Shown here: positions 51,459 to 60,066 of the stretch, piece after piece
Numbering within the stretch: position 1 is the stretch's first letter
Layout: every line of letters starts with the position of its first letter
Assembly: GCA_021738535.1 (NCBI GenBank)
Contig: JAIPBU010000001.1
Coordinates: forward strand, 1-64,000
Length of the DNA stretch: 64,000 nucleotides
Direction of reading: 5' to 3'
DNA from: Bacteroidales bacterium
GTDB lineage: Bacteria > Bacteroidota > Bacteroidia > Bacteroidales > VadinHA17
The notes under the pieces: generated by a model
What the model was told of the DNA's origin: nothing
The model's database searches: none
The model's input: the letters and a program-made list of their open reading frames with translations, nothing else
Position numbers and translations under genes: made by a program

Positions 51459-52178
51459 ATGGATGAACCAATAAAACATTTTTATTCGCTGGCGGGTTTT
51501 GACAGGAGCAGGATAAAGAGGTGGGCTACAGGTGATAAATATGTAGCCGTGATGCATGAAAACGGGCAGATAGGAGTATGCGCAACTCTTGGGACGGATG
51601 TAAGTAACAAACTCTTTTATGAAGGAAAACCTGATATAAGTGATCCTTCAGACCGGATAATACTGAATGCCTGGTTCAACTCCATTTATAACTATGACAG
51701 GGATTACAGTGACATTAAGGATATATTTGACCGCGTTGATTTCAGCAGGCACAATAATGTGGTTATGATTGGCTATTTTGAGAGCCTGTACAGGAAATTC
51801 ATGGATAATAATCTTGATCTGGAAGTCTTCGACATACATAAAGACAGTGATATACTGAGTGATCTTTCCGGGATGGAAGAAAGGCTGGCTGACGCTGGAA
51901 GTATCATACTTACAGGCACAAGCATATTTAACCGTACATTCACGGATATTATTTCAGGGACCCCGGAAGGCTGCAAGATCTTCCTTCTTGGTCCTTCGAA
52001 CATACTTTCGGATGATATGTTCAGCTATCCAAATATAAAAGTTGTTTTCGGTTCTGTATTCGGGAAAAATGATGGTCGTATCCTTGAAATAATAGAAGAG
52101 GGTCACGGGACCAGGGCTTTCATGCCTTACATGGAAAAAGTATATATAATAAATGAAAGTTACAGGGATGAAATTTAA
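51459..52178 (+). CDS. DUF364 putative metal-chelating Rossmann protein
   Basis: A 239-residue protein of the DUF364 type. MIGYFESLYRKFMDN, IILTGTSIFNRTF and FLLGPSNILSDDMFSYPNIK match the C-terminal Rossmann-like half of the family. Structural work suggested a heavy-metal binding pocket; function is not established. Divergent from aor, overlapping the next gene by 26 bases. A role in tungsten or pterin handling is inferred from the cluster. Confidence 0.75.
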   Translation: MDEPIKHFYSLAGFDRSRIKRWATGDKYVAVMHENGQIGVCATLGTDVSNKLFYEGKPDISDPSDRIILNAWFNSIYNYDRDYSDIKDIFDRVDFSRHNNVVMIGYFESLYRKFMDNNLDLEVFDIHKDSDILSDLSGMEERLADAGSIILTGTSIFNRTFTDIISGTPEGCKIFLLGPSNILSDDMFSYPNIKVVFGSVFGKNDGRILEIIEEGHGTRAFMPYMEKVYIINESYRDEI

Positions 52179-52770
52179 GGAAATAAAGGAACATTTATCA
52201 CGGTACACGGTTGGTATTGCCGGTGCAGGCGGACTGGGATCAAACTGCGCCGTGGCGCTTGCCCGAAGTGGTATAGGCAAACTCATTATAGCTGATTTTG
52301 ACATTGTTGAAGAAAGTAACCTTAACAGGCAATATTTTTTCGTTTCGCAGGCAGGAATGAAAAAGACTGAAGCCCTGCAAGCAAACATTGCAAAAATTAA
52401 CCCCGGCACTCATGTTGAAACACATGATACAATGCTTAATGAGAAAAACATAATTTCCGTTTTCAAAGAATGCCATATCATCATTGAAGCATTTGACAGC
52501 AGCGAGATGAAGGAGATTATAGCTCACACGGTAATGGAGAGTTTACCGGATAAGGTACTGGTAATGGGTTCCGGCCTTGCAGGCTTTGGTAACAATAACG
52601 GTATCAGGGAAAGAAAGATTGATGACAGGCTGTATATTTGCGGCGACGGGGAATCAGAAACGGGTATTGATAATCCCCCGCTTGCCCCGCGTGTTGGAAT
52701 AGTAGCGAATATGCAGGCAAACATTGTTGTTGAACTATTAATGAAAGAAAAAAATGAAGATCACTCTTAA
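52153..52770 (+). CDS. ThiF/MoeB-family adenylyltransferase
   Basis: A 205-residue E1-like enzyme; the ATG at 52168 is also possible. VGIAGAGGLGSNCAVALARS is the ATP-binding loop and DFDIVEESNLNRQ the family motif. There are no zinc CxxC pairs and no rhodanese domain, so it is the compact ThiF type. It would adenylate the C-terminal Gly-Gly of the sulfur carrier encoded next to it (overlap 17 bases). Linkage to aor suggests it serves dithiolene sulfur for the W cofactor, not only thiamine. Confidence 0.8.
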   Translation: MKVTGMKFKEIKEHLSRYTVGIAGAGGLGSNCAVALARSGIGKLIIADFDIVEESNLNRQYFFVSQAGMKKTEALQANIAKINPGTHVETHDTMLNEKNIISVFKECHIIIEAFDSSEMKEIIAHTVMESLPDKVLVMGSGLAGFGNNNGIRERKIDDRLYICGDGESETGIDNPPLAPRVGIVANMQANIVVELLMKEKNEDHS

Positions 52771-52957
52771 TAACAGGCCTGAAGAATTTGATGCAGATAG
52801 CATAAGCGTTTCTGAAATGCTGGAAATAAAAAACTTTACTTTCAGGATGCGTATCGTAAAGATTAATGGCAGACTGATAAAAAAGGAAGAATATGACAAT
52901 GCCATTATCCGTGATGGTGATGATGTTCAGATGCTCTACCTTATGAGTGGTGGATGA
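52754..52957 (+). CDS. ThiS/MoaD-like sulfur carrier
   Basis: A 67-residue beta-grasp protein ending LYLMSGG, with the Gly-Gly that carries sulfur as thiocarboxylate. MKITLNNRPEEFDADSISVS and FRMRIVKINGRLIKKEEYDN fit ThiS/MoaD. No MoaE is seen in the window, so whether it feeds molybdopterin synthase or another acceptor is open. Confidence 0.8.
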   Translation: MKITLNNRPEEFDADSISVSEMLEIKNFTFRMRIVKINGRLIKKEEYDNAIIRDGDDVQMLYLMSGG

Positions 52958-52962
52958 AATAA

Positions 52963-52993
52963 TTGAATATATTACAAAAATATTTTAGGTTTG
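52963..52993 (+). promoter_or_regulatory. divIC promoter, possibly leaderless
   Basis: TTG at 52963-52965, 20-base spacer, TAGGTTTG at 52986-52993. The ATG of divIC is at 52998, about where transcription would start, so the mRNA may have no leader. Confidence 0.55.
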
Positions 52994-52997
52994 TAAT

Positions 52998-53342
52998 ATG
53001 AACGATTTCATTACCGGCCTTATTAATAAGATTCCTCCCATTCTCAGGAGCAGGTACTTCCTTACTTTCCTGGTGTTCCTGGTGTGGATAATGTTGTTTG
53101 ACAACAACAACCTGATTGACCGGTATCATATGATGAAAGAGTTACGCCAGTTGGAGAACGACAGGGATTATTATCAGAATCGCATAAAAGAAGACAGAAG
53201 GAAGCTTAAGGAGCTCAAGACGAGCGACAGGAATCTTGAAAAATTTGCCCGCGAGCAGTATTATATGAAAAAAGACAACGAGGATCTTTATATCCTGGTT
53301 GATGAAGAAGGTAATAAGATAAAAGATCCTTCAGAGGATTAA
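52998..53342 (+). CDS. divIC: DivIC/FtsB-type division protein
   Basis: A 114-residue bitopic protein: short cytosolic part, one membrane helix (FLTFLVFLVWIMLF, about 22-35), then a coiled coil (ENDRDYYQNRIKEDRRKLKE) and a conserved FAREQYYMKKDNEDLYIL. It is the septum-formation initiator family acting with FtsL/FtsQ. It overlaps the facing glycosyltransferase gene by 4 bases. Confidence 0.85.
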   Translation: MNDFITGLINKIPPILRSRYFLTFLVFLVWIMLFDNNNLIDRYHMMKELRQLENDRDYYQNRIKEDRRKLKELKTSDRNLEKFAREQYYMKKDNEDLYILVDEEGNKIKDPSED

Positions 53343-54601
53343 GCCTGGCTCTCCATTTCCCTGAATAAGCGTAACATATCAAAGGGATCACCTGGTATAT
53401 CTGCACTTCCTTTTATCTTCAGTATCTCAGCAGCAGCCATCATAACAGGTATTTTTTTTAAACCAGCCTCATTATGTGAGTAATTAAGGTATTTAACGAC
53501 CCTGAACATGTTGAACCAGTTAAAAAAGCGCTTAACAAAAGAAGCCTCAGATGAAGTATTCGCTTCTATTTCATTAAGTTTCTCCCGCCAGTTGTTTTTT
53601 TCCAGGAACATTTGCAGGCTAGGGTGCAATGACATATAAACTCTCTGTTTTTCTTCTTCACCGGCCTTGTAAACAAAGCCGGTATTACTAAATAAGCCTT
53701 TCAGGTACTTAAATGCATCAGGTGAATAGCTGAAGTAGCCCTGGTTGAGCTGCTCCAGGAGCCCGGATATTACCGGACCGGTCCCGAAAGGCACCCGGGC
53801 TGATGGTCTTGGCGAAGGGTAAACACATGTACTGTTCAGGTAAAAATAACCTCCGGCGGGTATTAGTTTTTGAATAAAATAAAAATCTTCCGCCCCTTTC
53901 TTCTTACTCATACCACCTGCCCCGGCATAAACATTTGCTTTCACTGCGATAGCAGACCCTATGGTATGAAAAACATGGGGAAAACCGGTATGTTTTAAAG
54001 CCTGGTAATAATACCTGAGGTGTAATTCATAAAGAGAAACCGCGCTGTAAACATCAGCACTTAAATCACCACCCAGTGGATGTTTAAAGCCAATTGAGCA
54101 TGCTTTATGTTTTTCCTCCAGGTATAGCTTATTATAAATCTCAAGGAGGTAATTTTCAGCTACACTACAATCGGCATCAAGCGAAACAATTACTCCTCCC
54201 GGATTATCAATATCATTAAATCGTCTCAAAGCTTCATCCATTGCCATTTTCCTGGCCATTCCAACCCCCCATTGCCTGTCATTTCTCAGGCCTGTATCGT
54301 AGTAGTGAAGGTTAAAAGAATTATTACTGTTACCCGGCTTCCATTTTGACAGCTCAGCTGCAGTACGCTCATTCTGCCTCAGCTGTTCATCCGTTGATCC
54401 CGCGGGAGCGTTTACAAGAACTATAAGCTCTACTGCACAGGGTGGTTTTTGGCATTTCTCAACTGAGCGCAGTGTAAAAATAATCCCGTGCTCATCGAAG
54501 GCCGGGATTATTATAATTATACCTGTATTTTTGTCTGGTTTCTCTGCAAACAGTCTGCCGGAAATAGTACTGCCTGCCAGATAACCATCGGCAAAAGACA
54601 T
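53339..54601 (-). CDS. family 2-like glycosyltransferase
   Basis: A 420-residue protein with a GT-A N-terminal domain: IIIIIPAFDEHGIIFTLRSV, a DxD-type VSLDADCSVA near 145, and KKKGAEDFYFIQKL as the probable acceptor/base region. No membrane helices are evident. The sugar is unknown. It shares a base with the OmpH gene stop/start, so they are co-transcribed. Confidence 0.75.
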   Translation of the reverse strand: MSFADGYLAGSTISGRLFAEKPDKNTGIIIIIPAFDEHGIIFTLRSVEKCQKPPCAVELIVLVNAPAGSTDEQLRQNERTAAELSKWKPGNSNNSFNLHYYDTGLRNDRQWGVGMARKMAMDEALRRFNDIDNPGGVIVSLDADCSVAENYLLEIYNKLYLEEKHKACSIGFKHPLGGDLSADVYSAVSLYELHLRYYYQALKHTGFPHVFHTIGSAIAVKANVYAGAGGMSKKKGAEDFYFIQKLIPAGGYFYLNSTCVYPSPRPSARVPFGTGPVISGLLEQLNQGYFSYSPDAFKYLKGLFSNTGFVYKAGEEEKQRVYMSLHPSLQMFLEKNNWREKLNEIEANTSSEASFVKRFFNWFNMFRVVKYLNYSHNEAGLKKIPVMMAAAEILKIKGSADIPGDPFDMLRLFREMESQA

Positions 54602-55212
54602 TACTTCTTTTTCTGTTCCTCGTTATATTTATAATTAATGCCTTTCAGTACTGCCTGTGTAACATCAAGACTTTTATTGGCGAACATAACAGGGCTTCCA
54701 AAGCTTTTACCCAGAACATAATCGTAATCATTTTCTGCCGCAAAATCATCCAGGAAATCATATATATACTGGAGTATCCTGTTATTCATCACCCTTTCTT
54801 CCTCCATAAGTTCTGTTTCAAGCTGGTTTCTCAGGTTCATGAGATCCTGTTGCTGCTGTCTGAGGTTTTGTTCCATCTGGGCCGCTGTTGCCCTGGTTAC
54901 CAGACCCTTGCTTACTTTCTCCTGGAAATCCATTGCTCCACTCTCATATTCTTTTCCCTTTGAATTAAGGCGAGCTTCAGAACTACTTTGTTTATCCATC
55001 AATTCATCCCTGAGGTCAAAATACATATCAAAATTCAGTATTACCGTATCAAGTTCAATATAGGCGATCTTCGCTTCTGAAACTTCCAGGCTTCCTTCAA
55101 CAGCTTCGCCACTTTCAACCTGGTTTCCGGGTACGGTAAATTCTCTAACAAATAAAAATCCTACTGCAATTATTGAAACTACTGCCAGGATTAAAGGTAA
55201 CTTCTTCATCAC
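54601..55212 (-). CDS. OmpH/Skp-like periplasmic chaperone
   Basis: A 203-residue protein with an N-terminal membrane anchor or signal (LPLILAVVSIIAVGFLFV), the OmpH start KIAYIELDTVILNF, a long helical hairpin rich in Gln and Glu (MEQNLRQQQQDLMNLRNQLE), and the C-terminal strand DYDYVLGKSFGSPVMFANKS. Skp-like proteins carry outer-membrane proteins through the periplasm. It sits between the glycosyltransferase and PorP/SprF genes. Confidence 0.8.
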   Translation of the reverse strand: MMKKLPLILAVVSIIAVGFLFVREFTVPGNQVESGEAVEGSLEVSEAKIAYIELDTVILNFDMYFDLRDELMDKQSSSEARLNSKGKEYESGAMDFQEKVSKGLVTRATAAQMEQNLRQQQQDLMNLRNQLETELMEEERVMNNRILQYIYDFLDDFAAENDYDYVLGKSFGSPVMFANKSLDVTQAVLKGINYKYNEEQKKK

Positions 55213-55285
55213 TAATTGTTAATTGGTTATACAAAACAGGACACAAATATAAATTAATTTAGCGAATAAAGAAACAGGTATAAGA

Positions 55286-56281
55286 CTAGAATTCAGGGCA
55301 TGGTACTGCATGAAACATTCTTCTCCTTGCCCCGATAGTTGATGTAAGGAATTCATACACCAATGATATTTCATGTGAGCCCCCTGTTGCTGCAATAAGG
55401 TTTGATATGGTAAAGTCGTAGCTATAACCAATATGCAGCTTTTCTGTTTTTATACCGATAAGCCCTATAACGGCGTCTCCTGCCTGGCTTGTAACAAAGG
55501 GGATTCCCCTGTACCAGAGTCCGAATATTATAGGATCCCTGTAGTAATAAAGACCCAGGTCTGATTGCCAGATCCTGTCCTGCTATTTAATATTGCCAGC
55601 TATGGATATAACTTCAGTATATCGGTTTCGCAACCTGCCCCTTCTTGATAATTGCATTCCACCGAAAACATTAACCTTCATTGGCACATAGGTGTCCCAG
55701 TCTCCGTAAAATGACTGCCTTGGCTTGAGCAGGTGATCAAGGGTAAAGCCGCCCCATATCCTGTCATTGAATGCCAGGGCAGAAAATGCAAAATCAACAT
55801 CTGCTACTCCTTCATAGGGTGGAGGATAGACTGAAGGAGTTGTTCCCCTTGCAGTTATCATACTGTTCCAGATAAGCTTACCATAGTTCAGGCCGAGGTA
55901 AGTAAACTTGAAATTAATACCTGGCCTGATATGCCAGTCGCGGTTCAGCTGTATGTCGTAGGAATAAAGCAGGCCAATATTGGTTGTACTCAGATCACCC
56001 GAGCCTGCTACATCATAAGTGGCAAGCACACCAACCCCGGAGCGGAAGTTTGGCATATACCTGTCATAACTAAAGCTGTAAGTATTAAAGACACCTGTTA
56101 CGGAAGGCCACTGGTTTCGATAATTAATCGATATCCTGTTCTCTTCAATAGCTCCGGTGAAAGACGGAGCCAGGTAAAGTGCGTTTGCATAAAATTGCGA
56201 AAAATGCGGATCCTGCCCCTTAAGGCCGGTTGAGATAAAAAGACCAAGTAACAGTATTGTATATTTGATTTTTTCTCGCAA
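55286..56281 (-). pseudogene. PorP/SprF-family gene interrupted by in-frame TAG
   Basis: ATG at 56281. The first part (232 residues) has a signal peptide then QDPHFSQFYANALYLAPSFT and NYRNQWPSVTGVFNTYSFSY, the PorP/SprF pattern. TAG at 55585-55583 stops it after AGNIK, but the same frame continues through QDRIWQSDLGLYYYRDP, GLWYRGIPF and HEISLVYEF to a second TAG at 55288-55286. The rest is the expected C-terminal third of the family. A CAG-to-TAG change fits, since Gln is common here. It is a recent nonsense mutation, a sequencing error or read-through. TAG is a normal stop elsewhere (2479, 5572). Confidence 0.8.
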
Positions 56282-56453
56282 GTCCGATTTTGTTAAGCCT
56301 ATTGAATACGAAAATAACTATTTGTCCTGAATTATCTAACGTTTTGGTCTATTTTTTAATTGTGCACAACTGTGGAAATCGTGGGATTTTGTCCAAAAGA
56401 CAATGTTTCCTGACCAATGGCTGTTTTTCTTTGATAAATGTTTCCTGTAAAAT

Positions 56454-57776
56454 TTAATGCCTGGGAAGTAATGTAACATCGCCGCCTTTAACGAAAGGTT
56501 CACCGTTCTTATAAACACCCCTGACCTTCCATATATATACACCTGGCTCAGCTTTCTGCCCTTTATAGTAGCCATCCCACCCTATCTGTATATCATCTGA
56601 TTCAAAAACCAGTATTCCTCTTCTTGTATATATCCTGAGGTTGTAAGATGTAACCCCGGAACAGACCGGGTGAAAAACTTCTTCCTGCTGATCGCTCCTG
56701 CTCGAATAGTATCCCCCGGTTGGGCCACCGTCGTTTGGCACAAAAGCATTGGGGAACTTAATATAACAGGTATTGTTTCCAAAAGCATTGGTAAGAACCA
56801 TGCTATCTGCACATCCATGTTTTGACATTGCTTTGAGTGATACGGTATATGACCCAGGTTTTTCATAGAAATGAGCCGGTTCGAAATCAGAACCCGTATT
56901 ACCATCGCCAAAGTCCCACTCCCATTCAACAGCATTCTGTGAATAATTATAGAACCGGATCTCCTCGTCGGGTATATATGGATTATCCTGGCTTATCTCA
57001 AACCTCGCCACCGGCCTGGGGTAAACAGTTACCGTTTCAACAGTTTTTACACCGCTTCCTCCCTTGCCGAACAGAATAAGGTTAACCTCATAGCTGCCCT
57101 CGCTATCAAAGACCCAAACAGGATTTTCCTCATAACTTCTTCCGCCATCGCCGAATTCCCAGATACATGAGTCATAATTATGACTGAGGTTTTCAAAAGA
57201 AACGGTCAGGGGCAGGCAACCTTCAGATTTATCTGCCGTAAACCTGGCAACCGGAGGAGGCAGGGCAATTTTTTCAATTGTATCTTTTTTATCAATAACC
57301 TCTACCCTGGTACTTCCTTTTGCTACTACAGCTTTTCCCGGCTTATGTTCTTCGCCGGTCTTTCCTCCTGCCGGCTCTGTATCCTGCCCGTCATATTTCT
57401 TTTCAGGTGTGAGTGTTTTTTCGCCTACCGCCTTTTTATCTGTACTGCCCTTATCGGTTACCTGCTTATCTTCCTCAACGACAGATTTTTCTTGCTGAAC
57501 TGAAGCCGTATCTTTTTCAATGATAATATCAGGTACAGAGGCAGGTTTTATGTCTTTATTTCCGGACAACAACAATGAAGCACTTACAAGAGCAGCAGCC
57601 ACAATAGCGCCCAGGTAATAAACATTGAAGCTCCCCGGTCTGAAACGCAAGAATTCCCTGAAGCGCAACTTCTTTTCAAAAGAGGCCCAGAAGCCTTCCC
57701 TTACTGGGTAATCCCTGTTACCCAGTTCAGACCTGAAAAGATCTTCAATATTATTATATGTGCCTTTATCGCTCAA
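56454..57776 (-). CDS. membrane protein with anti-sigma-like N-terminus, PKD domains and gliding-type C-terminus
   Basis: A 440-residue protein without a signal peptide. The cytosolic N-terminus (IEDLFRSELGNRDYPVREGFW) has the look of Bacteroidota anti-sigma-like starts. One membrane helix at about 50-70 (YYLGAIVAAALVSASLLLSG) is followed by a Lys/Glu/Thr-rich linker, two PKD domains (CIWEFGDGGRSYEENPVWVF near 210; WEWDFGDGNTGSDFEPAHFY near 285) and a gliding-motility-type C-terminal region (FPNAFVPNDGG, GWDGYYKGQKAEPGVYIWKV). It is 9 bases after the sigma gene and followed by PorP/SprF. Confidence 0.78.
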   Translation of the reverse strand: MSDKGTYNNIEDLFRSELGNRDYPVREGFWASFEKKLRFREFLRFRPGSFNVYYLGAIVAAALVSASLLLSGNKDIKPASVPDIIIEKDTASVQQEKSVVEEDKQVTDKGSTDKKAVGEKTLTPEKKYDGQDTEPAGGKTGEEHKPGKAVVAKGSTRVEVIDKKDTIEKIALPPPVARFTADKSEGCLPLTVSFENLSHNYDSCIWEFGDGGRSYEENPVWVFDSEGSYEVNLILFGKGGSGVKTVETVTVYPRPVARFEISQDNPYIPDEEIRFYNYSQNAVEWEWDFGDGNTGSDFEPAHFYEKPGSYTVSLKAMSKHGCADSMVLTNAFGNNTCYIKFPNAFVPNDGGPTGGYYSSRSDQQEEVFHPVCSGVTSYNLRIYTRRGILVFESDDIQIGWDGYYKGQKAEPGVYIWKVRGVYKNGEPFVKGGDVTLLPRH

Positions 57777-57785
57777 ACTCTTTCT

Positions 57786-58319
57786 TTATTTATAATTATC
57801 CAGTTTCTTTCTCAGGAAAGATTTTGCCCTGGAGTATTGTGACTTTGATGTATTAATATCTATGTCCAGCATCTCTGCTATCTCTTTATGCTTGTACCCT
57901 TCAACCGCATAGAGGTTAAAAACCACTTTATACCCCGGTGGCAATTCATCCAGTACTTTCTGCAGTTCGTCTGCAGTAAATCTTAAATCTCTGAAACTAC
58001 CATCACCTGCCTCCCCTGTGTGCAAATCCCCTATCTCCACATAATGTTTATGCTTTAGCGTCTTATGATAGTAGGTAATTGCCGTATTAATAACTATCTT
58101 CCTCATCCATCCTATAAAAGAACCCTCTCCGCTGTAATCTCCAATGTTAAGGTATATCTTTAACAGGCTTTCCTGGAGTATGTCCTCAGCTTCAGGATAA
58201 TCTGTTGCATACCTTACACATATGCCCATCAGCATGCCTGAATACCTCTCAAAAAGGAACTTCTGAGCCATCCTCTCATGCCTGCGGCATCCTTCCAGTA
58301 TTTCGCGGTCACTTTTCAT
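57786..58319 (-). CDS. ECF-type sigma factor
   Basis: A 177-residue sigma-70 family protein. Region 2 is YATDYPEAEDILQESLLKIY, region 4 is LPPGYKVVFNLYAVEGYKHK then EIAEMLDIDINTSKSQYSRA, the DNA-reading helix. ECF factors answer envelope signals through a partner; the next gene encodes a membrane protein with an anti-sigma-like cytosolic end, so the two may be a pair. Confidence 0.85.
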   Translation of the reverse strand: MKSDREILEGCRRHERMAQKFLFERYSGMLMGICVRYATDYPEAEDILQESLLKIYLNIGDYSGEGSFIGWMRKIVINTAITYYHKTLKHKHYVEIGDLHTGEAGDGSFRDLRFTADELQKVLDELPPGYKVVFNLYAVEGYKHKEIAEMLDIDINTSKSQYSRAKSFLRKKLDNYK

Positions 58320-58517
58320 TAGAGGACCAGATTAGAGACTATTGATTATAAAAAATGGTTGCACAATATTTCAGCATGTTGAAAAGTCAGCCTTTCATTA
58401 ACAATGATAAGCCTGCTTCATGTTAATTACAGACCTCCTGACAAATAAATACTTTATTAATCAGTTTAAAAATAATCAACATAATGATAAACATCACAAA
58501 TAATAATACAAAATTCA

Positions 58518-58525
58518 TATTTTTG
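58518..58525 (+). promoter_or_regulatory. -7 promoter box of the proline dehydrogenase gene
   Basis: TATTTTTG fits TAnnTTTG, 30 bases before the ATG. No TTG at the standard -33 distance. The rest of the 235-base gap shows nothing else. Confidence 0.45.
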
Positions 58526-58554
58526 CATAACTAATAAAACTATAAAATTTAATT

Positions 58555-59466
58555 ATGTTCAACAGATTAATAGCTAATATACTTCCATACTTTCCGAAGA
58601 AATTTGTATGGATATTCTCAAAACCATATGTGGCGGGTGAAAAACTGGATGATGCACTCAGGGTATCAAAAGATTTCAATAAAGAGGGTATTAAAGTGAC
58701 CCTGGACGTACTGGGCGAATTCATCAAAACGCTGGATGAGGCTGAGAAGAATAAGCAGGATTACCTTGAATTGATCGATATTGCAGAGAAGGAAAAAATT
58801 GAAGGCAACTACAGCCTGAAACCAACCAGTTTTGGACTACTGATAGATAAGGATGTATGCTATAATCACATCAGGGAAATAGTCGCAAAGGCAGCTTCAT
58901 ATAATAATTTCGTAAGGGTGGACATGGAAGATTCACCATGCACTGACCTTGAAATAGAATTGTTCAGAAAGCTAAAAAAGGAATTCCCGAAAAATGTCGG
59001 GCTGGTATTCCAGGCTTACCTGAGAAGAACTCTGGATGATATCAAAGGCCTGCAGGACCTTAACACCACGGATAATCCCATCAATTACAGGCTCTGCAAG
59101 GGGATATATGTAGAACCTGCTGAAATTGCATTTAAAAAATATGAAGAAGTAAATGATAATTTCCTGAAAGACCTGGAATACATGTTCCAAAATAAGATAT
59201 ATGCTGGTATCGCAACCCATGACAAACCGCTTATTGAAGGTTCATATGAGCTTATTGAAAAATATAAAGTCCCGAAAGACATGTATGAATTTCAGATGCT
59301 ATACGGTGTCACTCCCCGCCTGAGGCACAGTATAATCGAGAAAGGTCATACCATGAGAATATACGTTCCGTTTGGAAAAGAATGGTTTGGATATTCTACA
59401 AGGAGACTGAAGGAGAACCCCAAAATGGCCTCACATATTATTAAGGCTATTTTTTACAAAGGATAA
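58555..59466 (+). CDS. proline dehydrogenase
   Basis: A 303-residue PRODH-type FAD enzyme, the stand-alone form. SLKPTSFGLLIDK, VRVDMEDSPCTDL, VGLVFQAYLRRTLDDI, YRLCKGIYVEPAEIAFK, GIATHDKPL, EFQMLYGVTPRLR and the C-terminal RRLKENP match the barrel and the proline-binding Arg pair. It turns proline into pyrroline-5-carboxylate and passes electrons to quinone. Confidence 0.88.
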   Translation: MFNRLIANILPYFPKKFVWIFSKPYVAGEKLDDALRVSKDFNKEGIKVTLDVLGEFIKTLDEAEKNKQDYLELIDIAEKEKIEGNYSLKPTSFGLLIDKDVCYNHIREIVAKAASYNNFVRVDMEDSPCTDLEIELFRKLKKEFPKNVGLVFQAYLRRTLDDIKGLQDLNTTDNPINYRLCKGIYVEPAEIAFKKYEEVNDNFLKDLEYMFQNKIYAGIATHDKPLIEGSYELIEKYKVPKDMYEFQMLYGVTPRLRHSIIEKGHTMRIYVPFGKEWFGYSTRRLKENPKMASHIIKAIFYKG

Positions 59467-59492
59467 GGTTTATACGGCAGAGAGCAGGGGGC

Positions 59493-60059
59493 TTACAGAA
59501 TCAAGTCATCCAGTCTTCTTTTTGGAACGTGGTGAACATCATCCTCATCTCTCCAGTATTTAATGTTACCATTTTCCACCTCTTCTATCACTACTTTCTC
59601 ACTGGGATAACCAAGGGCCAGCACAAGCAATACCTCGTGGTGTTCGGGCAGTTTCAGGTCTTTCTTTAATTTTTCCCTTTTCAATGAAGCAATCATACAA
59701 CCTCCGAAGCCTTTTTCAGTTGCACCAAGCATAATACTTTGAGCCGCAATACCGTGATCTACCCCGAAAGAATTACTTATTTCTTTATCTCCAAGAATAA
59801 CAATATAAGCAGAAGGCCTCTCCCCCTCTGCCGGACCGTCCCATTCTTTTATAAAACCGGCCCAGGCAGTGGAAGGAAAAACGGTTTCGCATTTTTCCTT
59901 CTCGTTAAGGATAACAAACTTCAAAGCCTGCTTGTTTGAGCCTGATGCTGAAAGCCTTGCAAGCTCAACCAGCTCTGACAGATCCTCCCTGCTTATTTGT
60001 TTATCCTGGTAAAAACGCCTGTAGCTTCTGGTATTTCTGACAAGTTCCTGTAATCTCAT
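59493..60059 (-). CDS. nitroreductase family protein
   Basis: A 188-residue FMN protein from the ATG at 60059 (MRLQELVRNTRSYRRFYQDK); the frame extends upstream over the sodB end but those residues do not fit. LARLSASGSNKQALKFVILN and GIAAQSIMLGATEKGFGGCM are the family's FMN region. It starts 7 bases after sodB, so the two share a transcript, suggesting oxidative-stress use. Confidence 0.82.
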   Translation of the reverse strand: MRLQELVRNTRSYRRFYQDKQISREDLSELVELARLSASGSNKQALKFVILNEKEKCETVFPSTAWAGFIKEWDGPAEGERPSAYIVILGDKEISNSFGVDHGIAAQSIMLGATEKGFGGCMIASLKREKLKKDLKLPEHHEVLLVLALGYPSEKVVIEEVENGNIKYWRDEDDVHHVPKRRLDDLIL

Positions 60060-60066
60060 ATACTGA

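Noticed and set aside
55286-55585. TAG recoded as an amino acid in this organism
   Set aside because: TAG is the normal final stop of genes at 2479 and 5572, so general recoding does not fit.
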